A stretch of 64,000 bases of DNA from Cristatella mucedo (taxonomy: Eukaryota; Bryozoa; Phylactolaemata; Cristatellidae): positions 2,214,001 to 2,278,000 of the forward strand of contig WPIO01000042.1 in NCBI GenBank assembly GCA_009760855.2. Direction: 5' to 3'. Of this stretch, positions 43,875 to 56,090 are shown piece by piece. The translations under genes and the position numbers were made by a program. The notes below the pieces were generated by a model that did no database searches, was not told the DNA's origin, and saw only the letters and a list, made by a program, of their open reading frames with translations. Positions within the stretch are counted from its first letter, which is position 1. Each line of letters opens with the position of its first letter.

Positions 43875-44235
43875 GCAATGAAATGAATCTCTTGTCTTTA
43901 ACATCACAAAGCCACAAAGACTATATGTGTGTTTATTATGATAGGAGAGTTTTCTATAGCTCACTTGAAGCCTAAGCCGCTTTCGGTAGGCATTTGGTAG
44001 CCAATAATAAGAGTAATAATAATACACTTGGTACAGCAGTATCAGAGAACTCAATCTCTTTCAAGGCACTTAACATTTGCTGCTGATGAAGCAAGATCGA
44101 ATGGTTAGCCAACAGATTGTATCTCCCGAAACAAAAAGAATAGCTGCATCACTTGAGTCAGGAGGCCAGTTGAGGTAGTGAGTAGCCTGGAAGTAGCAGA
44201 TCAGCACGGCTGAGCAGGATTTGGAATATTCGGTA
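43875..44235 (-). mobile_element. LINE-B 3' copy interrupted by a LINE-A tail
   Basis: LINE-B terminus at the left (aatgaatctcttgtctttaa; 'cctaagccgctttcggtagg'), interrupted at 44004, resuming after 44106 (ccaacagattgtatctcccg, 'ggaggccagttgaggtagtg'). Confidence 0.8.
44005..44105 (-). mobile_element. LINE-A tail nested in LINE-B
   Basis: (taa)n, hairpin remnant and 'tttgctgctgatgaagcaag', flanked by tagccaa on both sides (43998-44004 and 44106-44112), a 7-bp target duplication. Confidence 0.88.
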
Positions 44236-44827
44236 GTATGATAGTAGATGCTGCACCCAGCACAGCTTCAGTCATTAGCAATGAATTCGGGATACAAATC
44301 CCTTCCGCTGTAGCCAGGGCTTATTGCAACGAGCTTGTAGTACGCTGTCTAATTGCATGTACGGATTGAGATATTACTGTTCTGTCTTACTCCATCGTTG
44401 TCCTCTTCCCAGATTCATTATGGATTGGTGCATACTAATGCATGCTTTATGGCCGTCTTCTCCGAAGCTGTAGCATTAGAGTCGTGTGCCAGCACATGCT
44501 ATAAGTGTATATAGGTCCATTACCCGAGCTTCAGCACATATGGACATGTGTCAGTTCAAAGCTGTCTTCCGTCAGTACTCCAAAACACTTAGATGCGTAC
44601 CAGTGTATGCTTTGCAGCCATCCTCTCTCTGAGCTGTGAATGACTAGTTTGTGTCGCCTAGTGTCAGTGGTGAGGTTTCAGAGGAGGAATATGAGCTCCC
44701 CATATGAGCTCCCCATACATATATCGAGAAGAATGCTCATATAGAAGATGATGGCTTGCATCAGCAGTGATGCTGAACTGTATTTTAATGCTTGATGGCT
44801 TTTGGGTTGACAGGAGGTACTTCATAG
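44236..44827. other. Unannotated host sequence
   Basis: Nothing supported. Imperfect local duplication of 'atatgagctccccat' at about 44690-44716. Confidence 0.45.
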
Positions 44828-47253
44828 TAGGGCTGTACCGGAATTCGGCTCCGGCTCCGGCCAAATTCCGGCCAATTTACAAATCCGGCTCCGGCTCCGG
44901 CCAAAACTTGGCCGGATTTGGCCGGATTTTTCGAATTTTGGTTGAATATATTACTCGTTCCATTTATAAGAGGAAGGAGCTGGCCCGACGTCCCTGCGCT
45001 CTGCGTCGGGAGAGGGTGGGGAGGCCGAGAGGACGTTCAGACGCTGATTGAGCACTCCGACGTCAGGTCGTAACGACATGGTTTTGACCTCGGCTCGCGG
45101 CGGAACGTTTCCGAGCGCGGTTAGATTCTCAGACGTCAGAGCGGAACGCTGCGAGCGGCAGCCCGTCGTCGGTCAGGCCGCACCATAGATTCGTTCGCAG
45201 TGCATTTGGTCTCACGAAGCCGCACTTGTGAGAATCATTGCTCATCAGTGAGAATTCACCGTGCCATTGCTAAGATGATAATAACAGATATGCAACCGGT
45301 TCAGATTGTTGAGAAGGCAGGCTTTGTTGAACTCATGGGAGTTTTAGAGAGGCGTTACACTGTTCCATCACGAAAATATTTTGCAGAGAGAGTCATTCCT
45401 GAAATTAATGATGAAGTTTGCACCCAGCTGTTGGTAATACTCGATCCAGCAACTACTCCGTTTCTGTCCTTTACCACTGATACATGGACAGCAGACAATA
45501 CTGTGCAATCATTCATGGGCTTAACTGCCCATTGGCTGACAGAGGAGTTTGAAAACATGAGTTTTGTGTTGGATTGCATGCCATTTGCTGGTCATCACAC
45601 TGCTGCTGGACTGATGACTGCCTTTCAGCAGATGCTTGACAAATGGAACATTAGCTTTGGACGCTGTCATGTCGTACTTCGAGACAATGCGGCGAACATA
45701 TCAAAATGTTTTCGTGATGCCAACATAAAAAGCTTCGGGTGCTTTGCACATACCATGCAGTTATGTGTGCATGACGGATTGCTCAGTCAGCGGGGAGTAT
45801 CAGACATAATAAGTATCGGAAAGAAATTAGTTGGTCATTTTAAACATTCTTCATCTGCGAGTGGTCGGTTCAAGGAGTTGCAGGCTGAACTGGGTTTGCC
45901 AGACCACCAGCTGTTACAAGACGTGAGCACAAGATGGAACTCAACGTTTTACATGCTGCGTCGTCTATGTGAACAGCGTCGTGCATTAACCCTCTACTGT
46001 TCAGAAGTCGTTGGCACTTCCTGCCCAACTGCACATCAGTGGTCCGTGGCTGAAAATGCTGTGTCCGTGCTTGCTCCGTTTGAAGAGGCAACAAGAGAAG
46101 TTAGCCGTGAAGCAGCACGTATATCACTAGTTATTCCTATTGTAACAGCTCTGCGGAACCTGTTGAAGAAGGACTGCACAGATGCAGGTGTAAAGACTAT
46201 GAGGTCAACCCTAATCAACTCATTGAATGAACGCTTTGACAGTATCGAGCAGGAAGCCCTGTATACAGTGGCGACAATGATTGATCCACGATTCAAAACA
46301 AAATTCTTCTCATCAGAAGCTACACTGACAGCTACAAAAGCAAGGGTTCTGCTTGCATTCAATGAATTGACAGGGCAGATAGAAACTGTGCAAGATGGAA
46401 GCCAGCCACAAAAATCAGTCTGAGCGGCAGGTTGACACAAATGAAGAAATTCCAGCCAAGCAAGCCCGGCTGGATAATTCTTCTCAATCATCAGTACTTT
46501 GGGAATGTTTTGATGACATTGTTCAATCTACTGCTGGTACCACAGGCAGTGAGCAACAACCAGACATTGACAGTCAGCTGAACAAATACTTGGCAGAGCC
46601 ATTAATAAACAGAGAGGCTGATCCACTACAGTGGTGGAGACAGAACAGGGAACGACTGCCAGCTCTGGCAACAGTAGCTCGCGTTTATTTGGGTGCTCCA
46701 CCAACAAGTGTACCTTCAGAACGTTTGTTCAGTGTTGCTGGGGAAGTCCTCAGTGATCATCGAAGTTCACTTCTGCCAGAGAATGCAGCTCGACTGATAT
46801 TTCTCAAATATAATTCAAAACTGATAAAATAAATTTAAGAAACAAATGTATGAAAAATATATAAAATTACAGTACTTATTTTTGTATTTTTGAATTTTGA
46901 ACTTTAGTCTCTTTTCATTTTTTTTGTGTTATTACCAATATTATGATGTAAAAAATGTTTACTCAATTTTTTAATAAAATGTCACTGCTATACGATTATC
47001 ACTGAGGTCTCCCACAGCAACACCTATTACACAAAAATAAACAAACAGCAAAAGACAATGATGCTACTTATTATTAATAATATTTTTTTAATTAAATATT
47101 TATTATAGTATATATCCTCAAGTAAAAACTTGGTAGTACAAATGGTAAAAATTTGTCCGATGAACAAATCCGGCTCCGGCCGTATTTGTCATCAAAAATC
47201 CGGCAAATCCGGCTCCGGCCGAATTTGAAAAAATCAAATCCGGTACAGCCCTA
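44828..47253 (+). mobile_element. hAT-superfamily DNA transposon
   Basis: Terminal inverted repeats tagggctgtaccgga (left) and tccggtacagcccta (right) are exact reverse complements, and cttcatag is duplicated on both sides (44820-44827 and 47254-47261), the 8-bp target duplication of hAT elements. Both ends carry clusters of subterminal 'aaatccggctccggcc' repeats, probable transposase-binding sites. Total length 2426 bp, with one transposase gene inside. Confidence 0.97.
45200..46832 (+). pseudogene. hAT transposase, frameshifted and lacking BED finger
   Basis: Two overlapping frames (45200-46423 and 46395-46832) make one protein of about 540 residues; the shift is near the acaaaaat run at about 46409-46416. 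Domains: RNase H-like core with TTDTWTA (catalytic Asp) near residue 92, CHVVLRDNAANISK (second Asp) near 155, FGCFAHTMQLCVHDGL near 180, DVSTRWNSTFYML near 240, and the C-terminal hAT dimerisation block with DPLQWWRQNRERLPALATVA, then PSERLFSVAGEVLSDHRSSL. This resembles ZBED-type transposases. The N-terminal BED zinc finger expected upstream is absent: 44940-45199 is a GC-rich stretch with no C2H2 pattern. Hence not expected to work alone. Confidence 0.92.
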
Positions 47254-47444
47254 CTTCATAGCACCATACAATTGAATGCATTGCTGGTTATTAGGTACGA
47301 TATATATTCATGAAAATGTATCTGCGACTTGAGACCCGATGTATTTTATAGCCAAGTATTGAATTTCCCAATGATCCCTTTAAAAGCAGCTGTGCCCACT
47401 TCTTTTTACAATTGAAATACTCCAACTTACAAACATAGCAATGG

Positions 47445-47690
47445 CAATAGTAATACATTTGGAAAGCTGACTAAGAGAACTAAATCTTTTTCTAGGCAAT
47501 TGACATATGCTGCAAAGGAACTTGGGCTTTCATTTGTATGCTATTGACACCTGTGCTTTAATAATAATGCACTTGATAAAGCGCCCTCAGAGAACTCAAT
47601 CTCTTTCTAGGTGCTTTACATTTGCTGCTGAGGGCAACGCGATTGAATGCTAAGTAATATCACGCTTGATAAACAACATGAATAACATTG
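47445..47690 (-). mobile_element. Two LINE-A 3' tails in tandem
   Basis: A diverged tail at 47445-47525 and a clear one at 47560-47690 (ataataatgcacttgataaa, hairpin, 'gctttacatttgctgctgag'). Confidence 0.8.
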
Positions 47691-47699
47691 TTGCTTTGA

Positions 47700-49055
47700 T
47701 GCTTCTCTGCCTTCCAGCACGTCAAACTCTGTTAACTCAATTGCTGTTGCCGGCATTAGCACGTGGATGTAAGCAAACTTCTCAAATTAAATGATACAAA
47801 GACGAGGTTGGTAATTGTGAGCAAGTTTTGGCTGCAGCTTGGCTCGTTAGTCAAAATTGTTACTGATTTATACCGGCTTATCATCAAGGAATGTGTCTGC
47901 TTCTGAATGGAAAATATCATACCTGGAGCCACTGAAGTATGGGTACCTCCGGGCTCTTTCCTCGGTCTGGTTTGTTTAAGGTTTATACTCTTCCTCTTGC
48001 CTACATGACTGCATGGCGAACTTTAGTCTTTCATTTCTATGCAGATGGCACTCAATTGTACCTTTGCTTTGATCCCTACCAGCCCTCTAGCACGTTGAAT
48101 TCTCTAAACTTCCTTGCTTCATGTATTGATGACATCCACATCTGGATGGCAGCAAACTTTCGTAAATTGAATTATGATAAAACCCAACTAAATAATTATG
48201 GGCAAACCAAGTGTGATTGAGAAATTGGAAAGGCTGACGATCAAAATCGGCTCTGCCAGCATATCTCCTGCTGAATCTGTACGAAATGTATGTGTCTTTT
48301 TTCAAAGTGACTTTTCATTGATGACCATATCGGCTCCACAGTCAACTCTGCCAACTTTCAGCTACATAAAATTGCTAAAATTCGGCCTTGCTTAGACAAG
48401 GATACTGTGTCAAAAAAAACTGGTTCATGCATTTGTGAAATCTCATCTCGACTTCTGTAACTCACTGCTTGCTGGTCTACCGGCCGGTGCAATCGTGCTC
48501 TTAGAGTTGGTGCAAAACTCGGCAGTCAGGCTTATCTGACGTGAGTGGCACAGCTCAGCTGCCATATCACGCCACTTCTCGCCGACCTGCACTAGCTCCT
48601 AGTTCAGCAGTGCATCGACCATGGTTCTGTCACTCACTTTTAGGTCCCTTCATTCTCTGACTCCAGCCGACCTATCATATCTACTCCCCTACCAGGCTAA
48701 GCATAGTACCTCCTGATTTTCTGAATCCTACCGTTTACCTGCACCTCATACAAACTTCAAATCCTTTGGAGATCATGCCTTGAGTTCATGTGCTCCCAAA
48801 GCCTGGATTCACTTCCGGCTAACATCGTATTATTTCCTAACTTGTCCACATTAAAAAGAGAAGCTAAAAGTGCATCTATGTATCCCCATTTAGTGATTAT
48901 GTGATTTGTCCTTTGTGGACTGACGCATACCGACTCTGTGCAACCATAATTGCATGCTGACCCTGTGTATGGCATCATTAACCACGTTATGCTTGTAGGC
49001 TTTGAGCATGCTACCATTAATCATTGGATCATGCTTCCTTTGCAGCAAATGTAAA
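47700..49055 (+). mobile_element. LINE-A RT-to-3' end copy
   Basis: A short duplicate of the post-YADD region (47700-47830) precedes a longer copy. Frame 47939-48220 reads FKVYTLPLAYMTAWRTLVFH, then HFYADGTQLYLCF, where the RT active site is YADG instead of YADD, followed by decayed C-terminus and 3' UTR ending in 'ctttgcagcaaatgtaaag' at 49055. No intact ORF. Confidence 0.85.
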
Positions 49056-49056
49056 G

Positions 49057-49140
49057 CCCACTTGATATAGTGCCCTCTGAGCACTCAATCTCTTTCTAGG
49101 CGCTTTACATTTGCAGCAAAGGGAAACGCGACTGAATGGT
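49057..49140 (-). mobile_element. LINE-A 3' tail, inverted to its neighbour
   Basis: 'cacttgatatagtgccctct', hairpin, 'gcgctttacatttgcagcaa'. It abuts the end of the plus-strand copy, forming a tail-to-tail inverted pair. Confidence 0.8.
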
Positions 49141-49489
49141 GACTAAACATATATACACACACTAATGTATTGTATAAGCATAAGCTCAGCAAGTGTACGA
49201 CGACATGAAATATATTCAAATGGTATGCCAAAAGCATTTCAACTAACTCTTGGGGCCACGAAAGGTTTGCTTAGTGTTGACATTGACTCTTCGGTGAAGA
49301 CTACTATCGATAAAGACTGTGCACTTAAACGGCAAGGTTTTAGTGCAAAACAGTTAGCTGAACACCTCATCTCAGTCAATGCATTCATGAATTTCATCGT
49401 GTTGGTAGAAGCTCATTCTTAGCTCAGGCAGACTTTCAAAAGACCCACATTAGCACATACGTACAGCCTACCGTATGCAAGATTTTACT

Positions 49490-49600
49490 CACCGGTCAAT
49501 TGCATTTCCCTTTGCAGCAAATGTAAAGCGCCTAGAGAGAGATTAAGTTCTCTGAGGCCGCTTTATCAAGTGCATTATTATTATTGTTATTATTACACGT
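49490..49600 (+). mobile_element. LINE-A 3' tail
   Basis: 'tttgcagcaaatgtaaagcg', hairpin with both arms, 'ctttatcaagtgcattatta'. Confidence 0.85.
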
Positions 49601-49639
49601 AAAGCAATACAAAATAATAAAAATATATTGTGATTTAAC

Positions 49640-49805
49640 AGGTTTAAAAAAGCATTATTTGTATCGCTTCAATGAAGCCTTCACGGCTATCACCACCTCA
49701 CGTAATTGGCAATAAAGGATCGCCGGCTGAAAGATTCGAATCCACGACCTCGGTCGTAAAGAGCAAATACCATAACTCCTGGGCTATCATGGTCCACAAC
49801 GCCTA
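49640..49805 (-). mobile_element. SINE-A
   Basis: 'cttcacggctatcaccacct', 'ggcaataaaggatcgccggc', box B complement 'agattcgaatccacgacc' and box A side 'gggctatcatggtcc'. Confidence 0.83.
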
Positions 49806-49879
49806 AAAGGATAACGTACTGGGTTGTTTTTCTTGCTAATTCATATACTCAACCGTCACATATCGAAGGAGATATGGAT

Positions 49880-50770
49880 GAGCAGACACCAAAACACGAA
49901 TGCACGCGACCAAACATGCAATCTTTAGAGATTATCCTTCCGCAGAGTCGGCATTGCTTCGGGTGTATAGTGACCTACTTAGGAATGCAGACTTAGTTAG
50001 AGTATTGCTGCTTGTTTTGCTCGATCTTTCAGTAGTTTTTGATACTATCGATCACCAAGTCCTTTTCGAGTGCCTGTCATCTCGCCTGGGCATCACTGGC
50101 ACTGCATTCTAGCTTAATTCTGCTTAAACAGCCTCTTTTTGTATAGCGACAGAAGAGCCTTTACGGCTATCACCACCGCTTGCAGTGGCGATAAAGGATC
50201 GCCCACCGCAGGAATCGAACCCACGACCTCGGGACTGAGGTCGTGAAAGCAACCACCTTACCTAGTGTGCCATCACTGCAATCGTTCTGGTCCTATCTCA
50301 GTGGGAGACTAGAGGGTTGATGTAAGTGGACAACGATCCTTCGAGGAACAGCCACATTAGGGGGATACCTCAGGGTTCTGTGCTTGATCTGTTTATTTTC
50401 AAAATGCATACTCGTTCTCTCGCCGATGGGATCACTGTCTAGCACAATTTAAGCTTTCACTTCTATGCAAATGCCACACAGCTGTACCCAGGCTCTAACT
50501 TCTTCCTGCCTTCCAGCACATCAATATCTCACCTTTCTTGGTGCATGTATTGCTGACATCGTCACATGGATGGCAGCCAACCAACTTACTACTTGGGCTA
50601 CTACTGTTATGGGCAAACCAGGTGACTCAAAAATTAGAAAGCTTACACTCTCAAAATTGGCTCAACCAATACATTGCCTGTAGCATCTGCACGAAATCGG
50701 TGTCCTGTTTCAAAGTGAGAATTCCCGCAGGTCCTTCAAGATCTCTATTCCAGCTAGTCAATAGTCAGTA
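49880..50770 (+). mobile_element. LINE-A RT copy interrupted by SINE-A
   Basis: Left part 49900-50106 encodes SALLRVYSDLLRNADLVRVL and [20 protein letters not shown] (motif A). After the SINE the LINE continues (tctggtcctatctcagtggg; 'tgggcaaaccaggtgactca') with many lesions. Confidence 0.87.
50107..50274 (-). mobile_element. SINE-A nested in LINE-A RT region
   Basis: Well-preserved minus SINE-A: 'aaacagcctctttttgtata', 'cggctatcaccaccgcttgc', box B complement 'aggaatcgaacccacgac', head 'cttacctagtgtgcc'. The word actgca flanks it (50101-50106, 50275-50280). Confidence 0.9.
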
Positions 50771-50919
50771 CAGCTTACCTGAAAATTAGTAATGACAGCT
50801 TGGTTCTAGTAGCAATGCCAGCGAGCACTTGAGCTCTGTTCGGCGGTAGCTTTATAATGTGGGCGTAAGTTCCGTTAGGCCCTGAACTGCTGAAGCAGCG
50901 GGTGTATTATATTAAATGC

Positions 50920-50969
<50 letters not shown>

Positions 50970-51176
50970 ATGCATGTGTGTGCCGTCTGTGTGAGTGAGT
51001 GCACACATATATGCGCTTTCGCGTGTGCCTGCAAGCACGTGTTTGGGGCATATGCATGGTGGGGGGGTCATGTGATAATCTGGCTACAAAGCCGTGGGAT
51101 AAAAACACAAAATTTCCAAGTCAATAAGATTTATTTACTGAGCAGAACGACCGCTTTTGGTCGATAGCTGGCGATC
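50771..51176. other. Non-coding with (TG)n at 50918-50965
   Basis: A pure tg microsatellite and tgtg-rich flanks; no gene recognised before the ATG at 51177. Confidence 0.6.
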
Positions 51177-51543
51177 ATGTCTGGTGCACCTGGACACTAT
51201 ATGGCCGTGCCCGCAATGGTGCCAACCGTTAGCCAGGTCGAATGTTGGTGCACTAAGCTCCATGAGCTGACCTATGCCGCATGCAAGAGCAGAATGTGGC
51301 AGTGGGACCAGCATTTGTTCAGATCGGTGAGGTATACGCTATTCCTCGCATCCGACAGGGTTGTGCTGACGATGTCTGTTCATTTTTAATGTAATAACTA
51401 ACTTTATGCGGTCTTAAAGGTTTCAGCAAGCAGTTACAGAACTGCGATTTGAATTTGTTGCGACCAGCAGATATCAATTTCCAATGCTCGGACCGAAGTT
51501 TCCGGCTACTGTCGAAGCAATCCACTTCAACGAGCCTTGCTAG
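51177..51543 (+). CDS. Candidate two-exon small protein, unknown
   Basis: Exon 1 51177-51326 (ATG to donor tcg|gtgagg, phase 0) and exon 2 51427-51543 (acceptor cttaaaggtttcag, phase 0, ending TAG) give 88 codons across a 100-bp intron. Exon 1 reads MSGAPGHYMAVPAMVPTVSQ and VECWCTKLHELTYAACKSRM; exon 2 reads QAVTELRFEFVATSRYQFPM. It has a plausible protein composition and no repeat similarity, but no family is recognised. It could also be part of a longer gene with more exons, for instance a possible mini-exon at 51596-51628 before gtaaga. Confidence 0.5.
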
Positions 51544-52764
51544 TGCACATGGCTAGCCCCTTAACTCCTGTCCTTGCACGGTAGGCTGAATGCAGGCTTT
51601 GTGCAGCGTATCCTGCCAACACGTCGAGGTAAGAGCACATTACGTCGGTACAAGCGCTGGTGGGGCACTTACACTTGGACGCTGGCTTGCCAGGTGCCCA
51701 CGAGTGAGAGCAACGGCAACCGATGAGCGGCACTGAGAGCTGGGCTTGGATGCAGCAGATCTTATTCTTTGAGGAGCTCATTATTTCTTTAAGAAAAAAA
51801 TAAATGTAATTACAATTATTCCATTTTATTTAATATTTCTGGAGCTGATCATTCGATGGTGCTGGTGTTACAGGTGAGAGAGCTGAGATATAGGTTAGGG
51901 GCCTTTCTCTATGATTAATTAACCTGCCATCTGCTAGTCCTGGTGGCACTGAGAAGCGCGGCCATGATGACAGTAGATGTGCATGCTACATCCGGCCCTT
52001 CAGCGGCTCAAAAGAATTCATTGGGGGAGGGGAGGGCAAGTGTTTGCTACTGCCAACTTCTGGAGACTGTGCCTTGGCCTCTCATGCAAGCACAGCCCGG
52101 ACCTCTTGGCCGGATGCCAGCACGACTTTTCAGCCTGAGTCTGAGGGGAATCTAAATACCAATCAATTGTATCGTGTTTCTTTCCAGTTGCCGAGGAGGC
52201 TTAAAAAAGTTGCAAGGGTAGGCAGGTAGACAGGCCATGACTGCAGCAGCCTGCCACTGCAGCAAGCTGCATCTCGGAACCCGATCGTTGTGCCTCCTCA
52301 TTTATGCTGCAGCACAAGAGCCACGGTGTCAGCCCCAGCTTGTATCCGGCAATAAGAAATAGCCTGCTGTATCGCTCGAGCCTATTTTACCACTAGACTT
52401 AGTAACCTCGAGCCACAGCAGCTGCTCTCAGAGGTCTTCTATTAATTAGAACCAAATATTACCAGATCAGATGCTGGCTTGTGCTTTCTGTGTCTTTGGC
52501 CAGGAATAGGGTCCATAACATCACTAATCGGGTCGTGTGTTTTTAACAAGCAGCAGGCAGTTCTTTATTGCCACTACACGCCGTTATATAAATGAGGCTG
52601 TCTAATTAGCTTACCTTCAGCGTAACCCCGGCAAATTCTTTATTGATGGTGCAAACAGGAAGGGGGTAAGGGAGTGAATTGCTTAAAACGCGCTGGTGAG
52701 CTCAAGGCTGTCAGACGAAAGGAACCAAAGGCAAAACATCCTTCATTTGGCTTAACTATTGACA
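51544..52764. other. Unannotated host sequence
   Basis: Frames on both strands lack domains. A (SINE-like) 'ctttattgccactacacgcc' remnant occurs near 52560-52615. Nothing else is supported. Confidence 0.4.
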
Positions 52765-53165
52765 ATTAATAATAGATTAATATAGCGCTCTCAGAGAACT
52801 AAATCCCTTTTTAAGCACTTTACGTACGCTTTAAATAAAGCAAGCCAATATGGTTAAGTGTTAGCATGCACAGCTGTAGCACGTATAAGCGTAAAAAGGA
52901 TAATTCACATGCACTCAGCCAATGCTTTGAGGAACAAGTGCGTTTTTAGCTTCTTTTTAAATGTCGTCAAGTCGGGTGGGATTTCTTGGCTTTGGGAGCA
53001 TACGAAATAAAAGAACGGTCTCCAAAGGCTTGTAAGTTAGATCGAGCCACAGCTGAGTCAGAAGAGCAGGCTGTACGATGCCTAGCTTGACTGGGAAGTG
53101 TAGTTTGGATAGTTAGGCTAGCCAAGAGAGTGAAGGAACCTGAAAGTTCGTGACAGAACCTTGAG
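52765..53165 (-). mobile_element. LINE-A 3' copy, diverged
   Basis: 'taatatagcgctctcagaga', 'actaaatccctttttaagca', UTR words 'gttagcatgcacagctgtag', and the C-terminal complement 'gaacggtctccaaaggcttg'. Confidence 0.78.
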
Positions 53166-54139
53166 AACTTGCATGTGTCACAAGTGAGTCAGATGATGAC
53201 ATTTGTTTTCTACGTCTAAAGAAATTACGTGTGCGTGAACACACTCATTCGCGTGCACATACGCACACGCGAGCATGCACACGCATACGGTTCGCTCTAA
53301 ACTAGAGCAAACAGTGCCCGGCTCCCACGCACAAACTTGCAAGGACCTGCAAACAGCACTGTCCCAGATCAACTAGGCAGTTTAATTTCTGAATGATGTC
53401 TGAAAGCCGGTCATTGATAGCAAGTTAACGTATTATGTAACTTTCCGAATGTATATAGAAGCTGGCTAATACAACAGGGCGAGCAGCAGTGGCAAATAGT
53501 TGCTAAATAAAATGCATCTAAGGCAGCATAAATATTTGCGAATTTGCATTAATTTATCGCAGTACGAACAATGGCGACGAATGTCTGCCTGGTTACTGTA
53601 GCATCCTCACTTACACATTATACTTGATGATTTATTCACTGGCAGGTTTCTATTTGTAAACCACTTGAATATTTCTAAAGTTCTGTCAATCTGTCGTCCA
53701 AACAAAGAAATAGTATCATTATTGGAAAGAAAGAAAGCCGGCGCTTCGGAAATCCACGAAAACTACTGCTGAGCCACACGGATCGGTACAAATTTAAGTA
53801 ATCGAGGAGTAAAATGTAATTTCCAACATAAGCATTAAACTTCTTGCTTATGACTCACAGCCGTACCTGCTCAAACTTTAGACTGATCTTGCCACACCGA
53901 ACGTTGAACTCTCTTCATTCATTGGCAGAATATTTGCACACATTTACTGTGATGAATTAAAAAAGACTTACTCTAATCGAGTGTCGTCTTATCAGATTTA
54001 CAAATCATGAGCAAAGCTAGAGTAACCCAGACAGTAGAAAGCCTTAACCCCAAATGGACACTTCGAGTACATCTCTGAAAATACGTCTATGAAAATTGAA
54101 TGAGCTGTTCCAAAATGTCTTTTCACAAGAAGACCACAC
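53166..54139. other. Unannotated host sequence
   Basis: A (CA)-rich patch at 53222-53290; otherwise nothing recognised. Confidence 0.45.
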
Positions 54140-54900
54140 CAGCTCCGCAGTCTAGTTGGCCTACGTTCAAATAAGCATCACTGCAAAAATTCAGCTCTGC
54201 TAAGATGAAGTGAAATCAGCCTAGCTAGGCCACGAATTCACATCCCTCTCGACTTTCGCAACTCACTTTCAGCAAGTTTTCTTCCGTTTGCATTAAGACA
54301 CTGCTGGTACAAAATTCAGCAGCCAGGCAACTGTGTAGAGAGATGTCGCATGTGCCCAAATTTAACCGATTCATTCCGATCTGCGCCTGGTTCCCGGCAG
54401 GTAAGTCATTGACTGAAGGCTCAGTCTCTCACTTTTAGGTTTCTTCACACATCGTGGCACATGCTCCTACCACTCAACTTTCTAAGCCATGCCTTTGACC
54501 AGCGCTACATACTGCTGCATAAAGTGTGCTTTCTCTAGATGTTATGCTCCAAAATCATAAAAGTTGCTACAGACTTACATCCTGATATACCCTGACCCGA
54601 CAATATTTGAAAAGAAGCTTAAGTCCACCTGCTCCTCACAGCAAGCGCTCTGGCAATTCAAGTATATCATGTGCTTATGCGTGCTGACACTGTGCATGCT
54701 GCCACTAACCACATTTGCATGCTGACCCTGTGCATGTCACCCCTAATCATATTATTCATTTTGTTTGTTTTTTCAAGCATGATTTTACTTACCATTCAAT
54801 TGCATTTCACTTTACAGCAAATGTAAAGCGCCTAGAGAGAGATTAAGTTCTCTGAGGGCGCTTTATCAAGTGAATTATTATTATTATTATTATTATTATA
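54140..54900 (+). mobile_element. LINE-A 3' copy, ORF decayed, tail intact
   Basis: Heavily mutated C-terminal region (ccctctcgactttcgcaact; 'cagcaagcgctctggcaat') but a near-perfect terminal part: 'gcaaatgtaaagcgcctaga', hairpin, 'ctttatcaagtgaattatta' and (tta)n. Confidence 0.82.
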
Positions 54901-54964
54901 AGTAGTCTTTTGCGTGGTTATCGGCAGTGAATCTGCATGTCATCACAAACCAATAATTTTACAT

Positions 54965-55025
54965 GTGATATAGCGCCGTCAGAGAACTCAATCTCTTTCT
55001 AGGCACTTTACATTCACTATTACTA
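54965..55025 (-). mobile_element. LINE-A 3' tail
   Basis: 'gatatagcgccgtcagagaa', 'ctcaatctctttctaggcac', short. Confidence 0.75.
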
Positions 55026-55974
55026 CAAAGCTAATAATGCTCAAACAAATTTGATATATGCCTTAATCAAAGTGGTTAGTCATATAAAACAATGCAATTA
55101 AATCGATAATTTTAATAATAAACTCTTGCTCCTGTACGATTTTTACCACAGCAAGTTGATATGTTGATATGATAGTTGACAAGAGTTGTATAATGAGCTT
55201 GGAACTTCGTGTAGTGTGACATTCTCCAAGCTGCAGGTAAGCGATACCACGCAGAACACCGAAGCGGGCTTAAAGACGTTTATTTAACCAGACGCGGCAG
55301 TGGGCCATTACGCGACTGCCCGCCCGGCGTCCTCGATCTCACTCCCTAGGCCTTTGCCGCCCGTTACTTATATGCTGCTGTCATAAATCGCAAAACAGCC
55401 CATAATCTAACAGCATTGTCATAATCTCACAATAGCCACACTTCGGTGGCGACTTTCACCCAATTTTACTAAAGAAGTTTGACACGAGCACAACTTGGTG
55501 GCACTATGACTTTATTTGCATATTATATATCCCAACTTCTGCTACAGATGTTTTACGGGATTCAAATATAGGCTAGGAGTTGGCAGCTTCCAGAACCCGG
55601 GGTGATCTCAGCCAATAGTGTATGCATTGAACACTATGGCAATCCTTCGGCAGCTGATATTTTGACGTTCATATAAAAAATAATTATTGCCCACTACGGC
55701 TTTAATTTAGCGACTGAAAACTTTAAAAATGTTAATGCAGAAAACTAAACACTGAACGCTATTAGATGTATTTAATACTAATTCTAACTATAAATTAGCT
55801 TACTTACACAAAAGAAGGGCATATACAATCAGAAATGTTCTCAAAGCTCTTGCTCGCAAATATTCTATGGGGATCTAGAGCCGGTAGGGGCAATCACGAC
55901 AAACCAACTAAAAGTAACCTTGTTTTATAGAGGTCTTTTAATGTCAAGTATTAGTTTTCTTTAGTCGTCTCGTT
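55026..55974. other. Unannotated host sequence
   Basis: No supported feature. A GC-rich patch at 55240-55350 lacks an ORF with a domain. Confidence 0.45.
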
Positions 55975-56090
55975 ATTCAAGCATGATTTTACTTACCATT
56001 TAATTGCATTTCCCTTTGCAGCACATGTAAAGCGCCTAGAAAGAGATTAATTTCTCTGTGGGCGCTTTATCAAGTGCAGTATTATTATTT
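55975..56090 (+). mobile_element. LINE-A 3' tail
   Basis: 'catgattttacttaccattt', 'gcacatgtaaagcgcctaga', hairpin, 'tttatcaagtgcagtattat'. Confidence 0.85.
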
